Source of the DNA: Micromonospora matsumotoense
GTDB lineage: Bacteria; Actinomycetota; Actinomycetes; Mycobacteriales; Micromonosporaceae
Assembly (NCBI RefSeq): GCF_900091525.1
Contig: NZ_FMCU01000006.1
Span: 62,001-126,000 of the forward strand
Reading direction: 5' to 3'
DNA length: 64,000 nt
The translations under genes and the position numbers were made by a program. The notes below the pieces were generated by a model, which did no database searches, was not told the origin of the DNA, and saw only the letters and a list, made by a program, of their open reading frames with translations. The first letter of the stretch is position 1. The number at the start of each line of letters is the position of its first letter. Of the stretch, positions 24,969 to 33,299 are shown piece after piece.

Positions 24969-25928
24969 ATGGCTGAGGTACTCGTCGTCGTCGAAGCCAC
25001 CAGGGAGTTCGGCGTCAAGAAGGTCACCCTGGAAATGCTCACCCTGGCCCGCGAACTGGGCACCCCGAGCGCCGTGGTGCTCGGTGGCGCCGGTGCCGCC
25101 GAGGCACTGAGCGCCAAACTCGGTGAGTACGGCGCGGAGAAGATCTACGCCGCCGAGAGCGAGGAGATCGACGGTCACCTGGTGGCTCCCAAGGCGACCG
25201 TGCTGGCCGAACTGGTCAACCGGGTGCAGCCGGCCGCCGTCCTGCTGGCGTCGGCCCAGGAGGGCAAGGAGATCGCCGCCCGGCTGGCCGTCAAGCTGGA
25301 CAACGGCATCCTGACCGACGTGGTGAGCCTGGACGCCGACGGCACCGCCACCCAGGTCGCCTTCGCCGGCTCCACCATCGTCAAGTCCAAGGTCACCAAG
25401 GGTCTGCCGCTGGTCACCGTACGGCCCAACTCGGTCACCCCGACCCCGGCGGCGGCCACTCCGGCCGTCGAGCAGCTCACCGTGGCGGTCACCGACACCG
25501 ACAAGCTGGCCCGGGTCGTCGAGCGGGTGGCCGAGCAGAAGGGCTCCCGCCCCGAGCTGACCGAGGCCGGCATCGTCGTCTCCGGTGGTCGTGGTGTCGG
25601 CAACGCCGACAACTTCAAGCTGGTCGAGGAGTTGGCCGACCTGCTCGGCGGCGCGGTCGGCGCGTCCCGGGCGGCCGTCGACTCCGGTTACTACCCGCAC
25701 CAGTTCCAGGTCGGGCAGACCGGCAAGACCGTCTCCCCGCAGCTCTATGTCGCGCTGGGCATCTCCGGCGCGATCCAGCACCGGGCCGGCATGCAGACGT
25801 CGAAGACGATCGTCGCCGTGAACAAGGACGGCGAGGCCCCGATCTTCGAGCTGGCCGACTACGGCGTGGTGGGCGACCTGTTCAAGATCGTGCCGCAGGC
25901 CGCCGAGGAGATCCGCAAGCGCAAGTGA
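24969..25928 (+). CDS. etfA: Electron transfer flavoprotein alpha subunit
   Basis: A 319-residue subunit holding most of the FAD site. The N-terminal domain (1-185) resembles EtfB. The C-terminal FAD domain has [12 protein letters not shown] (near 198), [22 protein letters not shown] (near 231), [16 protein letters not shown] (near 260-275) and [24 protein letters not shown] (near 282), the standard EtfA signature. The ATG 24969 has GAGGGG upstream. A 9-bp-stem terminator follows at 25948-25979, so etfB-etfA form a closed operon. Confidence 0.97.
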   Translation: MAEVLVVVEATREFGVKKVTLEMLTLARELGTPSAVVLGGAGAAEALSAKLGEYGAEKIYAAESEEIDGHLVAPKATVLAELVNRVQPAAVLLASAQEGKEIAARLAVKLDNGILTDVVSLDADGTATQVAFAGSTIVKSKVTKGLPLVTVRPNSVTPTPAAATPAVEQLTVAVTDTDKLARVVERVAEQKGSRPELTEAGIVVSGGRGVGNADNFKLVEELADLLGGAVGASRAAVDSGYYPHQFQVGQTGKTVSPQLYVALGISGAIQHRAGMQTSKTIVAVNKDGEAPIFELADYGVVGDLFKIVPQAAEEIRKRK

Positions 25929-25947
25929 CCCGACCCGGGTCCGCACC

Positions 25948-25979
25948 GAGCCGCCGTCCGGTCCGCCGGGCGGCGGCTC
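25948..25979. terminator. Hairpin terminator of the etfBA operon
   Basis: Perfect 9-bp stem GAGCCGCCG/CGGCGGCTC with a 14-base loop, 20 bases after the etfA stop. Beyond it the gap to 26188 holds a looser 11-bp inverted repeat (26000-26010 with 26066-26076) and no gene. Confidence 0.75.
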
Positions 25980-26188
25980 CGTCGTGGTGAGGGCGCTGTG
26001 GTCGGCGGGCGGGTGGCGGCGCGGTCGTCGGTGCGGCGGTGTCGTCGGAGGGCGGTGGCTGCGGTGCCCGCCGACCCCGACCCGACCGTCGGCATTCCGG
26101 AGCGCCCCGAGGGCGGGGTGCGGACCCGGGTTCCGGCTGCGGTGAGGGGAGCTGATCGGCGGGCCGGGGAGCTGAACCGGCCCACCGA

Positions 26189-27067
26189 TCAGCCCGTCAA
26201 GGTGCCCCTCAGCAGGCTGTCGCCGGAGTGGGCGGGCTGGTTGTCGTACTGCTCGGCGGAGACGTCGACCACCGAATACTCCTGGAGATCCACATTCGGG
26301 GGCAGGGGCAGCAGGGCGTCACCCGAGCTGCCGCGCAGCACACCCACCGAGAACATCTCCATGGTCGTCGGATTGATCAGCCAGACCTCGTAGTACCCCG
26401 GAACGTCCGGGAGATTCGCGACGTGCAGATGTAGTCGCCCGTCGGCGAAGACCCGGGCGGCACCGTTGGCGTCCTTCGGCGTGCTGCCGTACGCGGCCAA
26501 CGGCGCGCTGGCCAGCACCTCCTGCCGGGGCGCGGGTTCCCGGTCGCCGAGGACGGCGACGGTGCCGAGCACCGCGACCGCCGCGGCCGCGGTCGCCGTG
26601 ACGACCGTGGTCGCCCAGCGGGGCCACCGTCGGCCCCGTCGGGACCGGGCCGCCGGTCGCCCGGCGGCCCGCTCCGCGTCCGGGTACGGCGACTGCCGGC
26701 GCCGGGCGTCCGGCCGGTCACCGGTCACCGGCGACGGGTGCCGGCGGGGGACGTCGGGTCGGGCCTCGGTCGTGGACTGCGCCGGCCCTGGCCGTGCCTC
26801 CGGCAGATCCTGGCGGTGGGCCTCGGCCAGGGCCGGCACCTCCGCGACGGTGTCGAGTTCGGCCAGGATGCCCGCCCACAGGTGGGCCGGCGGGTCGGGC
26901 AGGGCGTACAGGCCCTGGGTGTCCGCGCCCAGCCCGGCGACGTGCCGAAGGGTGTCCAGCTCGCCCCGACAGGTCACGCAGCCGCCGAGGTGGTCGGTCT
27001 CACCGTGGTCCGCCTCGCTCTCACCGAGCGCCAGAAAGACCAGCCGGTCGTGGTCCAGGTGCTGCAC
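26189..27067 (-). CDS. RskA-type anti-sigma factor
   Basis: A 292-residue single-pass membrane protein that should hold the co-transcribed ECF sigma factor at the membrane. The zinc-binding anti-sigma motif HxxxCxxC is intact (His26, Cys30, Cys33). A long disordered P/R-rich linker (85-145) leads to one transmembrane helix (about 152-174) and an external RskA C-terminal domain (PDVPGYYEVWLINPTT, SGDALLPLP). ATG 27067 lies inside the end of the sigma gene (47-base overlap), so translation is coupled. Release of sigma by regulated proteolysis is the family mechanism and is inferred here. Confidence 0.9.
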   Translation of the reverse strand: MQHLDHDRLVFLALGESEADHGETDHLGGCVTCRGELDTLRHVAGLGADTQGLYALPDPPAHLWAGILAELDTVAEVPALAEAHRQDLPEARPGPAQSTTEARPDVPRRHPSPVTGDRPDARRRQSPYPDAERAAGRPAARSRRGRRWPRWATTVVTATAAAAVAVLGTVAVLGDREPAPRQEVLASAPLAAYGSTPKDANGAARVFADGRLHLHVANLPDVPGYYEVWLINPTTMEMFSVGVLRGSSGDALLPLPPNVDLQEYSVVDVSAEQYDNQPAHSGDSLLRGTLTG

Positions 27068-27719
27068 CGTCCACCTCCCATCTGCGTTTCAAGCTCGCCA
27101 TGCCCCGTCTGATGTGGCTCTTGACCGTGCCCAGCGGCACTCCGGTCACCGTCGCGATCTGTTGGTGTGTCAGGTCGTCGTAGAAGGCCAGTTCCAACAT
27201 CCGCCGCTGGTCGTCCGGGAGCCGGGCCAGCTCGTCGGCGACCACCAGCCGGTCGACCACGGCGTCCGGGTCGACGCCGGTGGCGACCGGCTCGGGCAGT
27301 TGCCGGACCGTCTCCACCACCCGCATCTCCCGGGCCGAGGCGCGCAGCCGGTCGATCACCTTGCGTCGGCCGATGCCGAGCAGCCAACCGATCAGTGAGC
27401 CCTTGGTCGGATCGAAGGTGTCCCGCCCCAGCCAGGCGGCGACGAACGTCGCCTGGGTCACGTCCTCCGCGTCGCTGCGGTTGGCCAACGTGCTGGTGGC
27501 CAGGTGGAGCACCGCCCGGCCGAACCGGTCGTACGCCTCCCGCAGCGCGGTCTCGTCACCCGCCCGGAAGCGCGCGGCCAGCTCGTCGGGGGGTGGGGGT
27601 TCGGGTTCCTGTCCTGCTGTTCCCACCGCTGTCACCGGGCGGGTCGCCTTCCCTGGGGCATGCCCGACTGTAGCTCCCACAGCCGTCGCCCCACTCTCCC
27701 GGTCCGTGTCCGCCTCCAC
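27021..27719 (-). CDS. ECF sigma factor (SigK-like)
   Basis: A sigma-70 family factor of about 232 residues. Region 2 (about 55-125) has the DAEDVTQATFVAAW segment for core binding and -10 recognition. Region 4 (about 165-220) has the HTH LTHQQIATVTGVPLGTVKSHIRRGM for -35 recognition. The gene overlaps an RskA anti-sigma gene, the standard SigK arrangement. The start is uncertain: an open frame runs back to 27836, but a SigK-like promoter (-35 27756-27761, -10 27734-27739) would start RNA near 27727, so GTG 27719 (AGGTGAG upstream) or GTG 27728 (leaderless) is likely. The first ~45 residues are low-complexity. Confidence 0.88.
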   Translation of the reverse strand: MEADTDRESGATAVGATVGHAPGKATRPVTAVGTAGQEPEPPPPDELAARFRAGDETALREAYDRFGRAVLHLATSTLANRSDAEDVTQATFVAAWLGRDTFDPTKGSLIGWLLGIGRRKVIDRLRASAREMRVVETVRQLPEPVATGVDPDAVVDRLVVADELARLPDDQRRMLELAFYDDLTHQQIATVTGVPLGTVKSHIRRGMASLKRRWEVDGAAPGPRPAGLSGAR

Positions 27720-27733
27720 TCGTCTCACCTGCT

Positions 27734-27825
27734 CTTCGTCGCCGGGGTCGGGCCCGGATGCACCCCGGACGAAGAAAAAGAAAGTGGTGTGCGGCTGCAT
27801 CCGGCGGTGCGACGGGCGGCGTAAC
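27734..27825. promoter_or_regulatory. Divergent ECF (SigK-like) promoters
   Basis: GCATCC occurs on both strands: minus at 27756-27761, followed after 16 bases by ACGAAG (27734-27739) for the sigma gene; plus at 27797-27802, followed after 16-17 bases by GCGTAAC (27819-27825) for the DUF4397 gene. They sit in a perfect inverted repeat CCGGATGCA/TGCATCCGG (27754-27762, 27796-27804). The -35 resembles the CCATCC of mycobacterial SigK promoters. This suggests the sigma factor drives itself and the surface-protein operon. Confidence 0.5.
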
Positions 27826-27877
27826 CCGTTCTGCAAGCCAGACCTGACGAACCAGTACCAATCACCAGGAGGCAGAC

Positions 27878-28708
27878 ATGCAGCTCGCTATCTTCCGTCG
27901 GGTCGCCGCAGGCGGCGCGGTGGCCGCCCTGGCCTTCGCGGGCGTCGGCGCCGCGACCACGGGCCCGGCGTACGCCGCCTCGTCCAAGGTCTCCGTCGTG
28001 CACGGCATCCCGGACACCCCGGTCGACGTCTACGTCAACGGCAAGAAGACCCTCGACAACTTCAAGCCCGGCGACGTGGCCGGCCCGCTGACCCTGCCCG
28101 AGGGCGAGTACGACATCGCCCTGACCAAGCCGGGCGAGCCGGTCGGCAGCGCGATCCTCAAGGTCGACAACGCCGAGGTGCCCGGCGGCGCCGACATCAG
28201 CCTCGCCGCACACCTCGGCGCGGACGGCAAGCCGCAGATCACCCCGTTCGTCAACGACACCGCCAAGCTGGCCGCCGGCAAGGCCCGGCTGATCGTCCGG
28301 CACACCGCCGCCGCCCCGGCGGTCGACGTGCGGGCGGGTGGCAAGCCGGTCTTCGAGGACCTCACCAACCCGAAGGAGGCCAAGGCGGACGTCGACGCGG
28401 GCACGGTCAAGGCCGACGTGGTGCTGGCCGGCACCGACACCGTGGCGATCGGCCCGGCGGACCTCAACCTCAAGGAGGGCACCGCCACCATCGTCTACGC
28501 GATCGGTTCCGCCGAGGCCAAGAACCTCGACCTGGTCGCCCAGACCATCACCGGCCTGCACTCCGCGCCGGGCGGGGTGCCCAGCGGCACCGGCGGGCAG
28601 GCCGGCACCGGCGTCGACACCTGGTGGTACGTGCTGGCGGGTGCCGGCGTACTGCTGCTGGTCGGCGGCGGGGCGCGGGTGGCCACCACCCGGACCGGTC
28701 GCAGGTGA
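27878..28708 (+). CDS. Secreted DUF4397-domain surface protein
   Basis: A 276-residue exported protein: a signal peptide (to about 31, ending AYA-AS), two beta-sandwich DUF4397 units (VSVVHGIPDTPVDVYVNGKK near 34-53, repeated as ARLIVRHTAAAPAVDVRAGGKP near 135-156), a Gly/Thr-rich linker, one C-terminal membrane helix (about 248-267, WWYVLAGAGVLLLVGGGA) and a short basic tail (RTGRR). It looks like a cell-wall or membrane-anchored protein, yet no LPXTG-type signal is visible. It overlaps the sortase start (GTGA). SD GGAGG precedes ATG 27878. Its promoter may depend on the divergent sigma factor. Confidence 0.88.
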   Translation: MQLAIFRRVAAGGAVAALAFAGVGAATTGPAYAASSKVSVVHGIPDTPVDVYVNGKKTLDNFKPGDVAGPLTLPEGEYDIALTKPGEPVGSAILKVDNAEVPGGADISLAAHLGADGKPQITPFVNDTAKLAAGKARLIVRHTAAAPAVDVRAGGKPVFEDLTNPKEAKADVDAGTVKADVVLAGTDTVAIGPADLNLKEGTATIVYAIGSAEAKNLDLVAQTITGLHSAPGGVPSGTGGQAGTGVDTWWYVLAGAGVLLLVGGGARVATTRTGRR

Positions 28709-29373
28709 CGGTGCGCCACCGCGGGGCGCTGGCGGCGATGGCCGCCGGCGTCGCCGCGCTCACCATCGCCACCCTGGTGGCGTGCGGATCGCAGCCGGCC
28801 GAGGACGTCGGCGGGGACGAGGCGGCGGCGCTGGCCACCGGCACGCCGACCCCGACGGCCGGAGCCGGCACCGGCGGTCCGTCGGTGCCGGTGACCGCCG
28901 GTGACCTGCCGACCGGCGAGCGGACCGTCCCGCCGGTGAAGCTGCGCATCCCGGCGATCGACGTGACCGCCACGGTCAACCCGGTGGGCGTCGACACCCG
29001 GACCGACGAGTTCGACGTCCCGCCGAGCGTGGACCAGATCGGCTGGTACCGCTACGGACCCGGGTTGGAGACCGACGCCGGCTCGGTGGTGATCGCCGGC
29101 CACGTCGACAGCTCCGAACAGGGCAAGGGGGCGTTCTTCCGGCTCCGCGAACTCGACCGGGGCGACACCCTCACCGCCACCGGCGCGGACGGGAAGCCGC
29201 GGCCCTACCGGGTCGTCGCCCGCGAGGAGTACGTCAAGACGAAGATCCCGCTGGACCGGTACTTCGCCCGGGACGGCAAACCGCGCCTCACGTTGATCAC
29301 CTGCGGTGGCCCGTTCGACCCGAAGACCCGGCACTACCGGGACAACATCGTCGTCACCGCCGTACCGGCCTGA
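28705..29373 (+). CDS. Class F sortase (lipoprotein-like)
   Basis: A 222-residue exported sortase. The catalytic residues are His133 (IAGHVDSS), Cys200 (TLITCGG, the TLxTC motif) and Arg212 (RHYRDNIVV). The N-terminus has a hydrophobic helix ending in LVAC, a plausible lipobox (Cys27), so it may be lipid-anchored rather than a simple signal-anchor. A P/T/G-rich spacer follows. It starts at a GTG overlapping the stop of the DUF4397 gene, and a terminator follows at 29442. Actinobacterial class F enzymes commonly lie beside DUF4397 genes. Its substrate motif is not known from this sequence. Confidence 0.9.
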   Translation: MTVRHRGALAAMAAGVAALTIATLVACGSQPAEDVGGDEAAALATGTPTPTAGAGTGGPSVPVTAGDLPTGERTVPPVKLRIPAIDVTATVNPVGVDTRTDEFDVPPSVDQIGWYRYGPGLETDAGSVVIAGHVDSSEQGKGAFFRLRELDRGDTLTATGADGKPRPYRVVAREEYVKTKIPLDRYFARDGKPRLTLITCGGPFDPKTRHYRDNIVVTAVPA

Positions 29374-29441
29374 TGCGCTGCCCTGCCGGCCTGGATGCCC
29401 TACGGAGCAGCGCGATGCGCGGCTGTGCCGGCCCGGCGTTC

Positions 29442-29476
29442 GGCCGGACCGGAACCGAGCCGGTCCCGGTCCGGCC
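29442..29476. terminator. Hairpin terminator of the sortase operon
   Basis: Perfect 11-bp arms GGCCGGACCGG (29442-29452) and CCGGTCCGGCC (29466-29476), with a 13-base loop. Confidence 0.7.
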
Positions 29477-29540
29477 GGGCCGGGCTGATCCACGCTTCGG
29501 TACGGGTGATCCGGTAGCCGACGCGCCGTGCCCCGGCCGT

Positions 29541-29546
29541 TACGCT
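29541..29546 (+). promoter_or_regulatory. Leaderless-type -10 box TACGCT
   Basis: TACGCT lies 5 bases before GTG 29552 and 8 before ATG 29555 of the desulfurase gene, with no SD between. Confidence 0.5.
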
Positions 29547-29554
29547 GAACGGTG

Positions 29555-30730
29555 ATGGCATACCTGGATCACGCGGCGACCACCCCGATGCTCGACGAGG
29601 CGTTGGCGGCGTACGTCGCCACCGCCCGCGAGGTCGGCAACGCGTCGTCGTTGCACGCGACGGGCCGGCGTGCCCGGCGTCGGGTGGAGGAGTCCCGCGA
29701 GCGGGTGGCTGCGGTGCTGGGCGCCCGCCCCTCCGAGGTCATCTTCACCGGCGGCGGTACGGAGAGCGACAACCTCGCCGTGAAGGGCATCTTCTGGGCC
29801 CGGCGAGCGGCCCGGTCCGACCGGGTCCGGGTGGTCTCCAGCGCGGTCGAGCACCACGCCGTGCTCGACGCGGTCGACTGGCTCGCCGACCACGAGGCCG
29901 CCGAGGTCGCCTGGTTGCCGACGGACGACGCCGGCAAACTCGACCCGGAGCGGCTGCGCGCCGAGTTGGCCGAGCACGCCGAGCGGGTCGCCGTGGTGAC
30001 CGCGATGTGGGCCAACAACGAGGTCGGCACCGTACAGCCGGTGGCCGCGCTGGCCGCCGTGGCCGCCGAGCACGGGGTGCCGTTGCACACCGACGCCGTC
30101 CAGGCGGTCGGCCAGGTGCCGGTCGACTTCGCGGCCAGCGGGGTCTCCGCGCTCACCGTGACCGGACACAAGCTCGGCGGGCCGACCGGGGTCGGCGCGC
30201 TGCTGCTCGCCCGGGACGTCGCCGCCACCCCGCTGCTGCACGGCGGCGGTCAGGAGCGGGACGTCCGCTCCGGCACCCTGGACACCGCCGGCATCGTCGC
30301 CTTCGCCGTCGCCGTCGAGACCGCGGTCAAGGGCCAGCAGGAGTACGCGGCCCGGGTGGCCGCGCTCCGCGACGACCTGGTCCGGCGGGTCCGGGAGGCG
30401 GTGCCCGAGGTGGTGTTCAACGGCGACCCCGTCGACCGGCTGCCCGGCAACGCGCACTTCTCCTTCCCCGGATGCGAGGGGGACGCCCTGCTGCTCCTGC
30501 TCGACGCCCAGGGCATCGCCTGCTCCACCGGCTCGGCCTGCTCGGCGGGGGTGGCCCAGCCCAGCCACGTACTGCTGGCGATGGGTGCCGACCACGACCG
30601 GGCCCGCTCCTCGTTGCGCTTCACCCTCGGCCACACCAGCACCTCCGCCGACGTCGACGCCCTCATCGCCGCCCTCCCCACCGCCGTCGACCGAGCCCGC
30701 CGAGCCGCCGCCCTCCGCACCCCCCGCTAG
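29555..30730 (+). CDS. Cysteine desulfurase (NifS/IscS type)
   Basis: A 391-residue PLP enzyme that takes sulfur from L-cysteine as a persulfide. The PLP Lys is in VTGHKLGGP (near 205), the His of the ring-stacking site in [10 protein letters not shown] (near 103), and the persulfide Cys in [13 protein letters not shown] (near 318-330). The C-terminus [15 protein letters not shown] is typical. It lies just upstream of mnmA and should supply its sulfur, as in M. tuberculosis (iscS-trmU); it may also serve Fe-S assembly. The start is ATG 29555 (or GTG 29552), probably leaderless. A 404-base repeat-rich gap separates it from mnmA. Confidence 0.95.
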   Translation: MAYLDHAATTPMLDEALAAYVATAREVGNASSLHATGRRARRRVEESRERVAAVLGARPSEVIFTGGGTESDNLAVKGIFWARRAARSDRVRVVSSAVEHHAVLDAVDWLADHEAAEVAWLPTDDAGKLDPERLRAELAEHAERVAVVTAMWANNEVGTVQPVAALAAVAAEHGVPLHTDAVQAVGQVPVDFAASGVSALTVTGHKLGGPTGVGALLLARDVAATPLLHGGGQERDVRSGTLDTAGIVAFAVAVETAVKGQQEYAARVAALRDDLVRRVREAVPEVVFNGDPVDRLPGNAHFSFPGCEGDALLLLLDAQGIACSTGSACSAGVAQPSHVLLAMGADHDRARSSLRFTLGHTSTSADVDALIAALPTAVDRARRAAALRTPR

Positions 30731-30814
30731 CCTCCGCCCGTTACCCCCCCGCCTCCGTCCCCCTCTGTCCCGTCCCCCGCCTCCGTCCCGCCCCGTCCCG
30801 TCCCGCCCTGCCCC

Positions 30815-30874
30815 GGTGATCAAGAGAATTGCGTCAGAGTCCGGCCGCCGGTTGACGCAAACCTCTTGATCACC
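30815..30874. repeat. REP-like hairpin element, copy 1
   Basis: Two 22-base arms (30815-30836, 30853-30874), each reading GGTGATCAAGAG... inward, pair at 20 of 22 positions around a 16-base loop. The arms are shared with copy 2. May act as a transcription end or a repetitive extragenic palindrome. Confidence 0.8.
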
Positions 30875-30970
30875 CGCCCTCATCGGGCTGCCCTCGCCAG
30901 GCACCCACCCTGCCCGGCCGCACAAGCCCCCCAGCCCACCCCGTGGCCGGTGGCGGTGGTGGTGGTGTTC

Positions 30971-31030
30971 GGTGATCAAGAGGTTTAGGTCAGGAATGGG
31001 CGCTGGGATGACGCAAACCTCTTGATCACC
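30971..31030. repeat. REP-like hairpin element, copy 2
   Basis: The same 60-base length and arm design as copy 1: arms 30971-30992 and 31009-31030 pair at 20 of 22 positions, with a different 16-base loop. The right arm is identical to that of copy 1. Confidence 0.8.
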
Positions 31031-31125
31031 GGGGCAGGGCAGGGTGGGGCGGGGGGAGGGGGAGGGGGACCGGGAGGGGGAGGGAGGGCGGTGGGGTGGG
31101 TGGGTAGGGTTGGTGGGGAGAGGGG
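31030..31125 (+). other. G-rich tract with quadruplex potential upstream of mnmA
   Basis: About 96 bases with more than ten runs of three or more G separated by one to three bases on the coding strand, ending just before the mnmA start. It may fold into G-quadruplexes in DNA or in the mnmA leader. Confidence 0.55.
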
Positions 31126-31134
31126 CGTGGGCTG

Positions 31135-32208
31135 GTGAGGGTTCTGGCGGCGATGTCGGGTGGGGTGGACTCCGCTGTCGCGGCGGCGCGGGCGGTGGCG
31201 GCCGGACACGACGTGACCGGGGTGCACCTGGCGCTGGCCCGTAACCCGCAGACCTTCCGGACCGGAGCCCGGGGGTGCTGCACACTGGAGGACTCCCGGG
31301 ACGCGCGGCGGGCCGCCGACGTGATCGGCATTCCCTTCTACGTGTGGGACATGGCCGAGCGGTTCCACGCCGACGTGGTGGACGACTTCGTCGCCGAGTA
31401 CGCGGCCGGGCGTACCCCGAATCCGTGTCTGCGGTGCAATGAGAAGATCAAGTTCGCGGCGGTGCTGGACCGGGCCGTGGCGCTGGGCTTCGACGCCGTG
31501 GTCACCGGTCACCACGCCCGGCTCGGCCCCGACGGTCTGTTGCGCCGCAGCGTCGACCTCGCCAAGGACCAGTCGTACGTGCTGGCGGTGCTGACCCGCG
31601 CGCAGCTCGACCGGTCGGTGTTCCCGCTCGGCGACGCCACCAAGGCGGAGGTCCGCGCCGAGGCGGCCCGGCGTGACCTGGCGGTGGCCGAGAAGCCCGA
31701 CTCGCACGACATCTGCTTCATCGCCGACGGCGACACCCGGGGCTTTCTCGCCGGGCGGCTCGGCGAGGCCCCCGGCGAGGTGGTCGACGCGTTGACCGGC
31801 GCGGTGGTCGGCAGCCACACCGGCGCGTACGCCTACACGGTGGGCCAGCGGCGGGGCCTGCACCTGGACCGGCCGGCCCCGGACGGGCGACCGCGTTACG
31901 TGCTCTCCATCACCCCCAAGACCAACACGGTCACCGTCGGCCCCGCCGAGGCGCTGGAGGTTTCCCTGGTCCGCGCCACCCGTCCGGTCTGGACCGGCGG
32001 GGAGCGGCCGACCGCGCCGATCGAGTGCGAGGTGCAGTTGCGGGCGCACGGCGACGTCGTGCCGGCCACCGTGACCGTGGACGGCGACACGCTCGTCGCC
32101 GAGCTGCGCCGTCCGGTGCGCGGGGTGGCCGCCGGGCAGGCCATCGTGGCGTACCGGCCGGACCCGGCCGGGGACGTGGTGCTCGGCTCCGCCACCATCA
32201 CCGGCTGA
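31135..32208 (+). CDS. mnmA: tRNA-specific 2-thiouridylase MnmA
   Basis: A 357-residue enzyme that thiolates U34 of tRNA(Lys/Glu/Gln) using ATP and a persulfide. The PP-loop is [10 protein letters not shown] (near 6-15). The first catalytic Cys is in [12 protein letters not shown] (about residue 95) and the second in SHDICFI (about 193). [17 protein letters not shown] and GQRRGLHL follow in family order. GTG 31135 starts the PP-loop strand directly; the nearest G/A-rich SD is about 11 bases off. Placement after a cysteine desulfurase gene gives a sulfur-relay pair, conserved in mycobacteria. Confidence 0.96.
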   Translation: MRVLAAMSGGVDSAVAAARAVAAGHDVTGVHLALARNPQTFRTGARGCCTLEDSRDARRAADVIGIPFYVWDMAERFHADVVDDFVAEYAAGRTPNPCLRCNEKIKFAAVLDRAVALGFDAVVTGHHARLGPDGLLRRSVDLAKDQSYVLAVLTRAQLDRSVFPLGDATKAEVRAEAARRDLAVAEKPDSHDICFIADGDTRGFLAGRLGEAPGEVVDALTGAVVGSHTGAYAYTVGQRRGLHLDRPAPDGRPRYVLSITPKTNTVTVGPAEALEVSLVRATRPVWTGGERPTAPIECEVQLRAHGDVVPATVTVDGDTLVAELRRPVRGVAAGQAIVAYRPDPAGDVVLGSATITG

Positions 32209-32253
32209 ACCCGGCCCCGACCCCGGCGGCCGGGTGGGTCGCCCGGGGCCGGT

Positions 32254-32259
32254 TACCCT
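32254..32259 (+). promoter_or_regulatory. Leaderless-type -10 box TACCCT
   Basis: TACCCT ends 6 bases before the GTG start of the next gene, which lacks an SD. Confidence 0.5.
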
Positions 32260-32265
32260 TCGGCG

Positions 32266-33273
32266 GTGACTCGACAGCAGCTCTGGCCCTGGCCGGCGGG
32301 CGCGGCGACCGGCATCGGTTCGCTGCCCGGCACCGACATCGCCGAGGCGCAACGGATCGTCGTGGGTGAACTGCCCGCCCTGCCCCACCTGCCCGAGTTG
32401 CCCGCCCGAGGGCCCGGCGCCGACCTGATCGGGCGGACCGGCGGGCTGCTCGTCGAGTTGCCGGTGGAGCTGTACGCCGCCCGCTGGCGGATCGCCCCCC
32501 GCCCCGGTCGGGACCTGCGCCGGGCCCGGGACCTGCTGGAACGTGACCTCGATCAGCTCGCCGAGCAGGCCGAGACGTACGCCGGGCCGGTGAAGGTGCA
32601 GGCGGCGGGGCCGTTCACCCTGGCCACGGCGGTGGAGCTGCCGATCGGTGGTCGGCTGCTGCGCGATCCGGGCGCGGTGCGGGAGCTGACCGCGTCGCTG
32701 GCCGAGGGGCTGCGGCTGCACGTCGAGGCGGTGGCCCGCCGGCTGCCCCGGGCGTCGGTGCTGCTCCAACTCGACGAGCCGTCGCTGCCGGCGGCGCTCG
32801 CCGGGCGGGTCCGCACCGAGAGCGGTCTGGGCACCTACCGACCGGTCGACACCACCGTCGCCCGTTCCCTGCTGAGCGAGGTCATCACCGCGGTCGGGGT
32901 GCCGACGGTGGTGCACTGCTGCGCGTCGGACGTGCCGCTGGAGCTGCTCCGTACCGCCGGGGCGGTCGGCGTGGCCCTGGACCTCGCCCTGCTCACCGAC
33001 CTGGACCCGCTGGGCGAGGCGATCGACGCCGGTCTCGGCCTGCTGGCCGGGGTGGCACCGACGCAGCCGCCGTCGGCCGGCCGCGCGCCGACCTCGGCCC
33101 AGCTCGCCGATCGGGTACGCGGACTCTGGGACCGCCTCGGCTTTCCGCGCCGCCAACTCGCCGAACAGGTGGTGGTCACCCCGGCCTGCGGCCTCGCCGG
33201 CGCCAGCCCGGAGTACGCCCGTGCGGTGCTCACCGCCTGTCGGGACGCCGGGCGGCGGCTGCACGAGGAGTGA
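32266..33273 (+). CDS. MetE C-terminal-domain-like protein (UROD/MetE superfamily)
   Basis: A 335-residue TIM-barrel protein similar to the catalytic half of cobalamin-independent methionine synthase. IGSLPGTD at the start, VKVQAAGPFTLA (near 107), LLQLDEPSLP (near 165), VVHCCASDVP (near 215) and the C-terminal VVTPACGLAGASPEYAR match that fold, and the zinc ligand set (His in VVHCC, Glu/Cys, Cys in TPACGL) appears present in part. It corresponds in position to M. tuberculosis Rv3015c, between mnmA and ligA. The true methyl donor and acceptor are unknown. GTG start, probably leaderless. Confidence 0.85.
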   Translation: MTRQQLWPWPAGAATGIGSLPGTDIAEAQRIVVGELPALPHLPELPARGPGADLIGRTGGLLVELPVELYAARWRIAPRPGRDLRRARDLLERDLDQLAEQAETYAGPVKVQAAGPFTLATAVELPIGGRLLRDPGAVRELTASLAEGLRLHVEAVARRLPRASVLLQLDEPSLPAALAGRVRTESGLGTYRPVDTTVARSLLSEVITAVGVPTVVHCCASDVPLELLRTAGAVGVALDLALLTDLDPLGEAIDAGLGLLAGVAPTQPPSAGRAPTSAQLADRVRGLWDRLGFPRRQLAEQVVVTPACGLAGASPEYARAVLTACRDAGRRLHEE

Positions 33274-33284
33274 GTTTCACGTCG

Positions 33285-33290
33285 TACCCT
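33285..33290 (+). promoter_or_regulatory. Candidate -10 box TACCCT of the VOC gene
   Basis: TACCCT lies 9 bases before ATG 33300, nearly leaderless, in the 26-base gap after the MetE-like gene. Confidence 0.35.
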
Positions 33291-33299
33291 GCGGGCAGG

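Larger units (their letters stand above)
30731..31134. other. Palindrome-rich gap flanked by C-rich and G-rich tracts
   Basis: This 404-base gap has no gene. It runs from a C-rich pyrimidine tract (about 30740-30814), through two 60-bp hairpin elements (30815-30874 and 30971-31030), to a strongly G-rich tract (31028-31125). The outer flanks of the two hairpins are complementary (GCCCTGCCCCGG.. and ..CCGGGGCAGGGC), so the whole block is symmetrical. Confidence 0.8.

Noticed and set aside
30731..31134. CRISPR array
   Set aside because: Only two long hairpins with unequal loops and one interval; no regular repeat-spacer pattern or cas gene.
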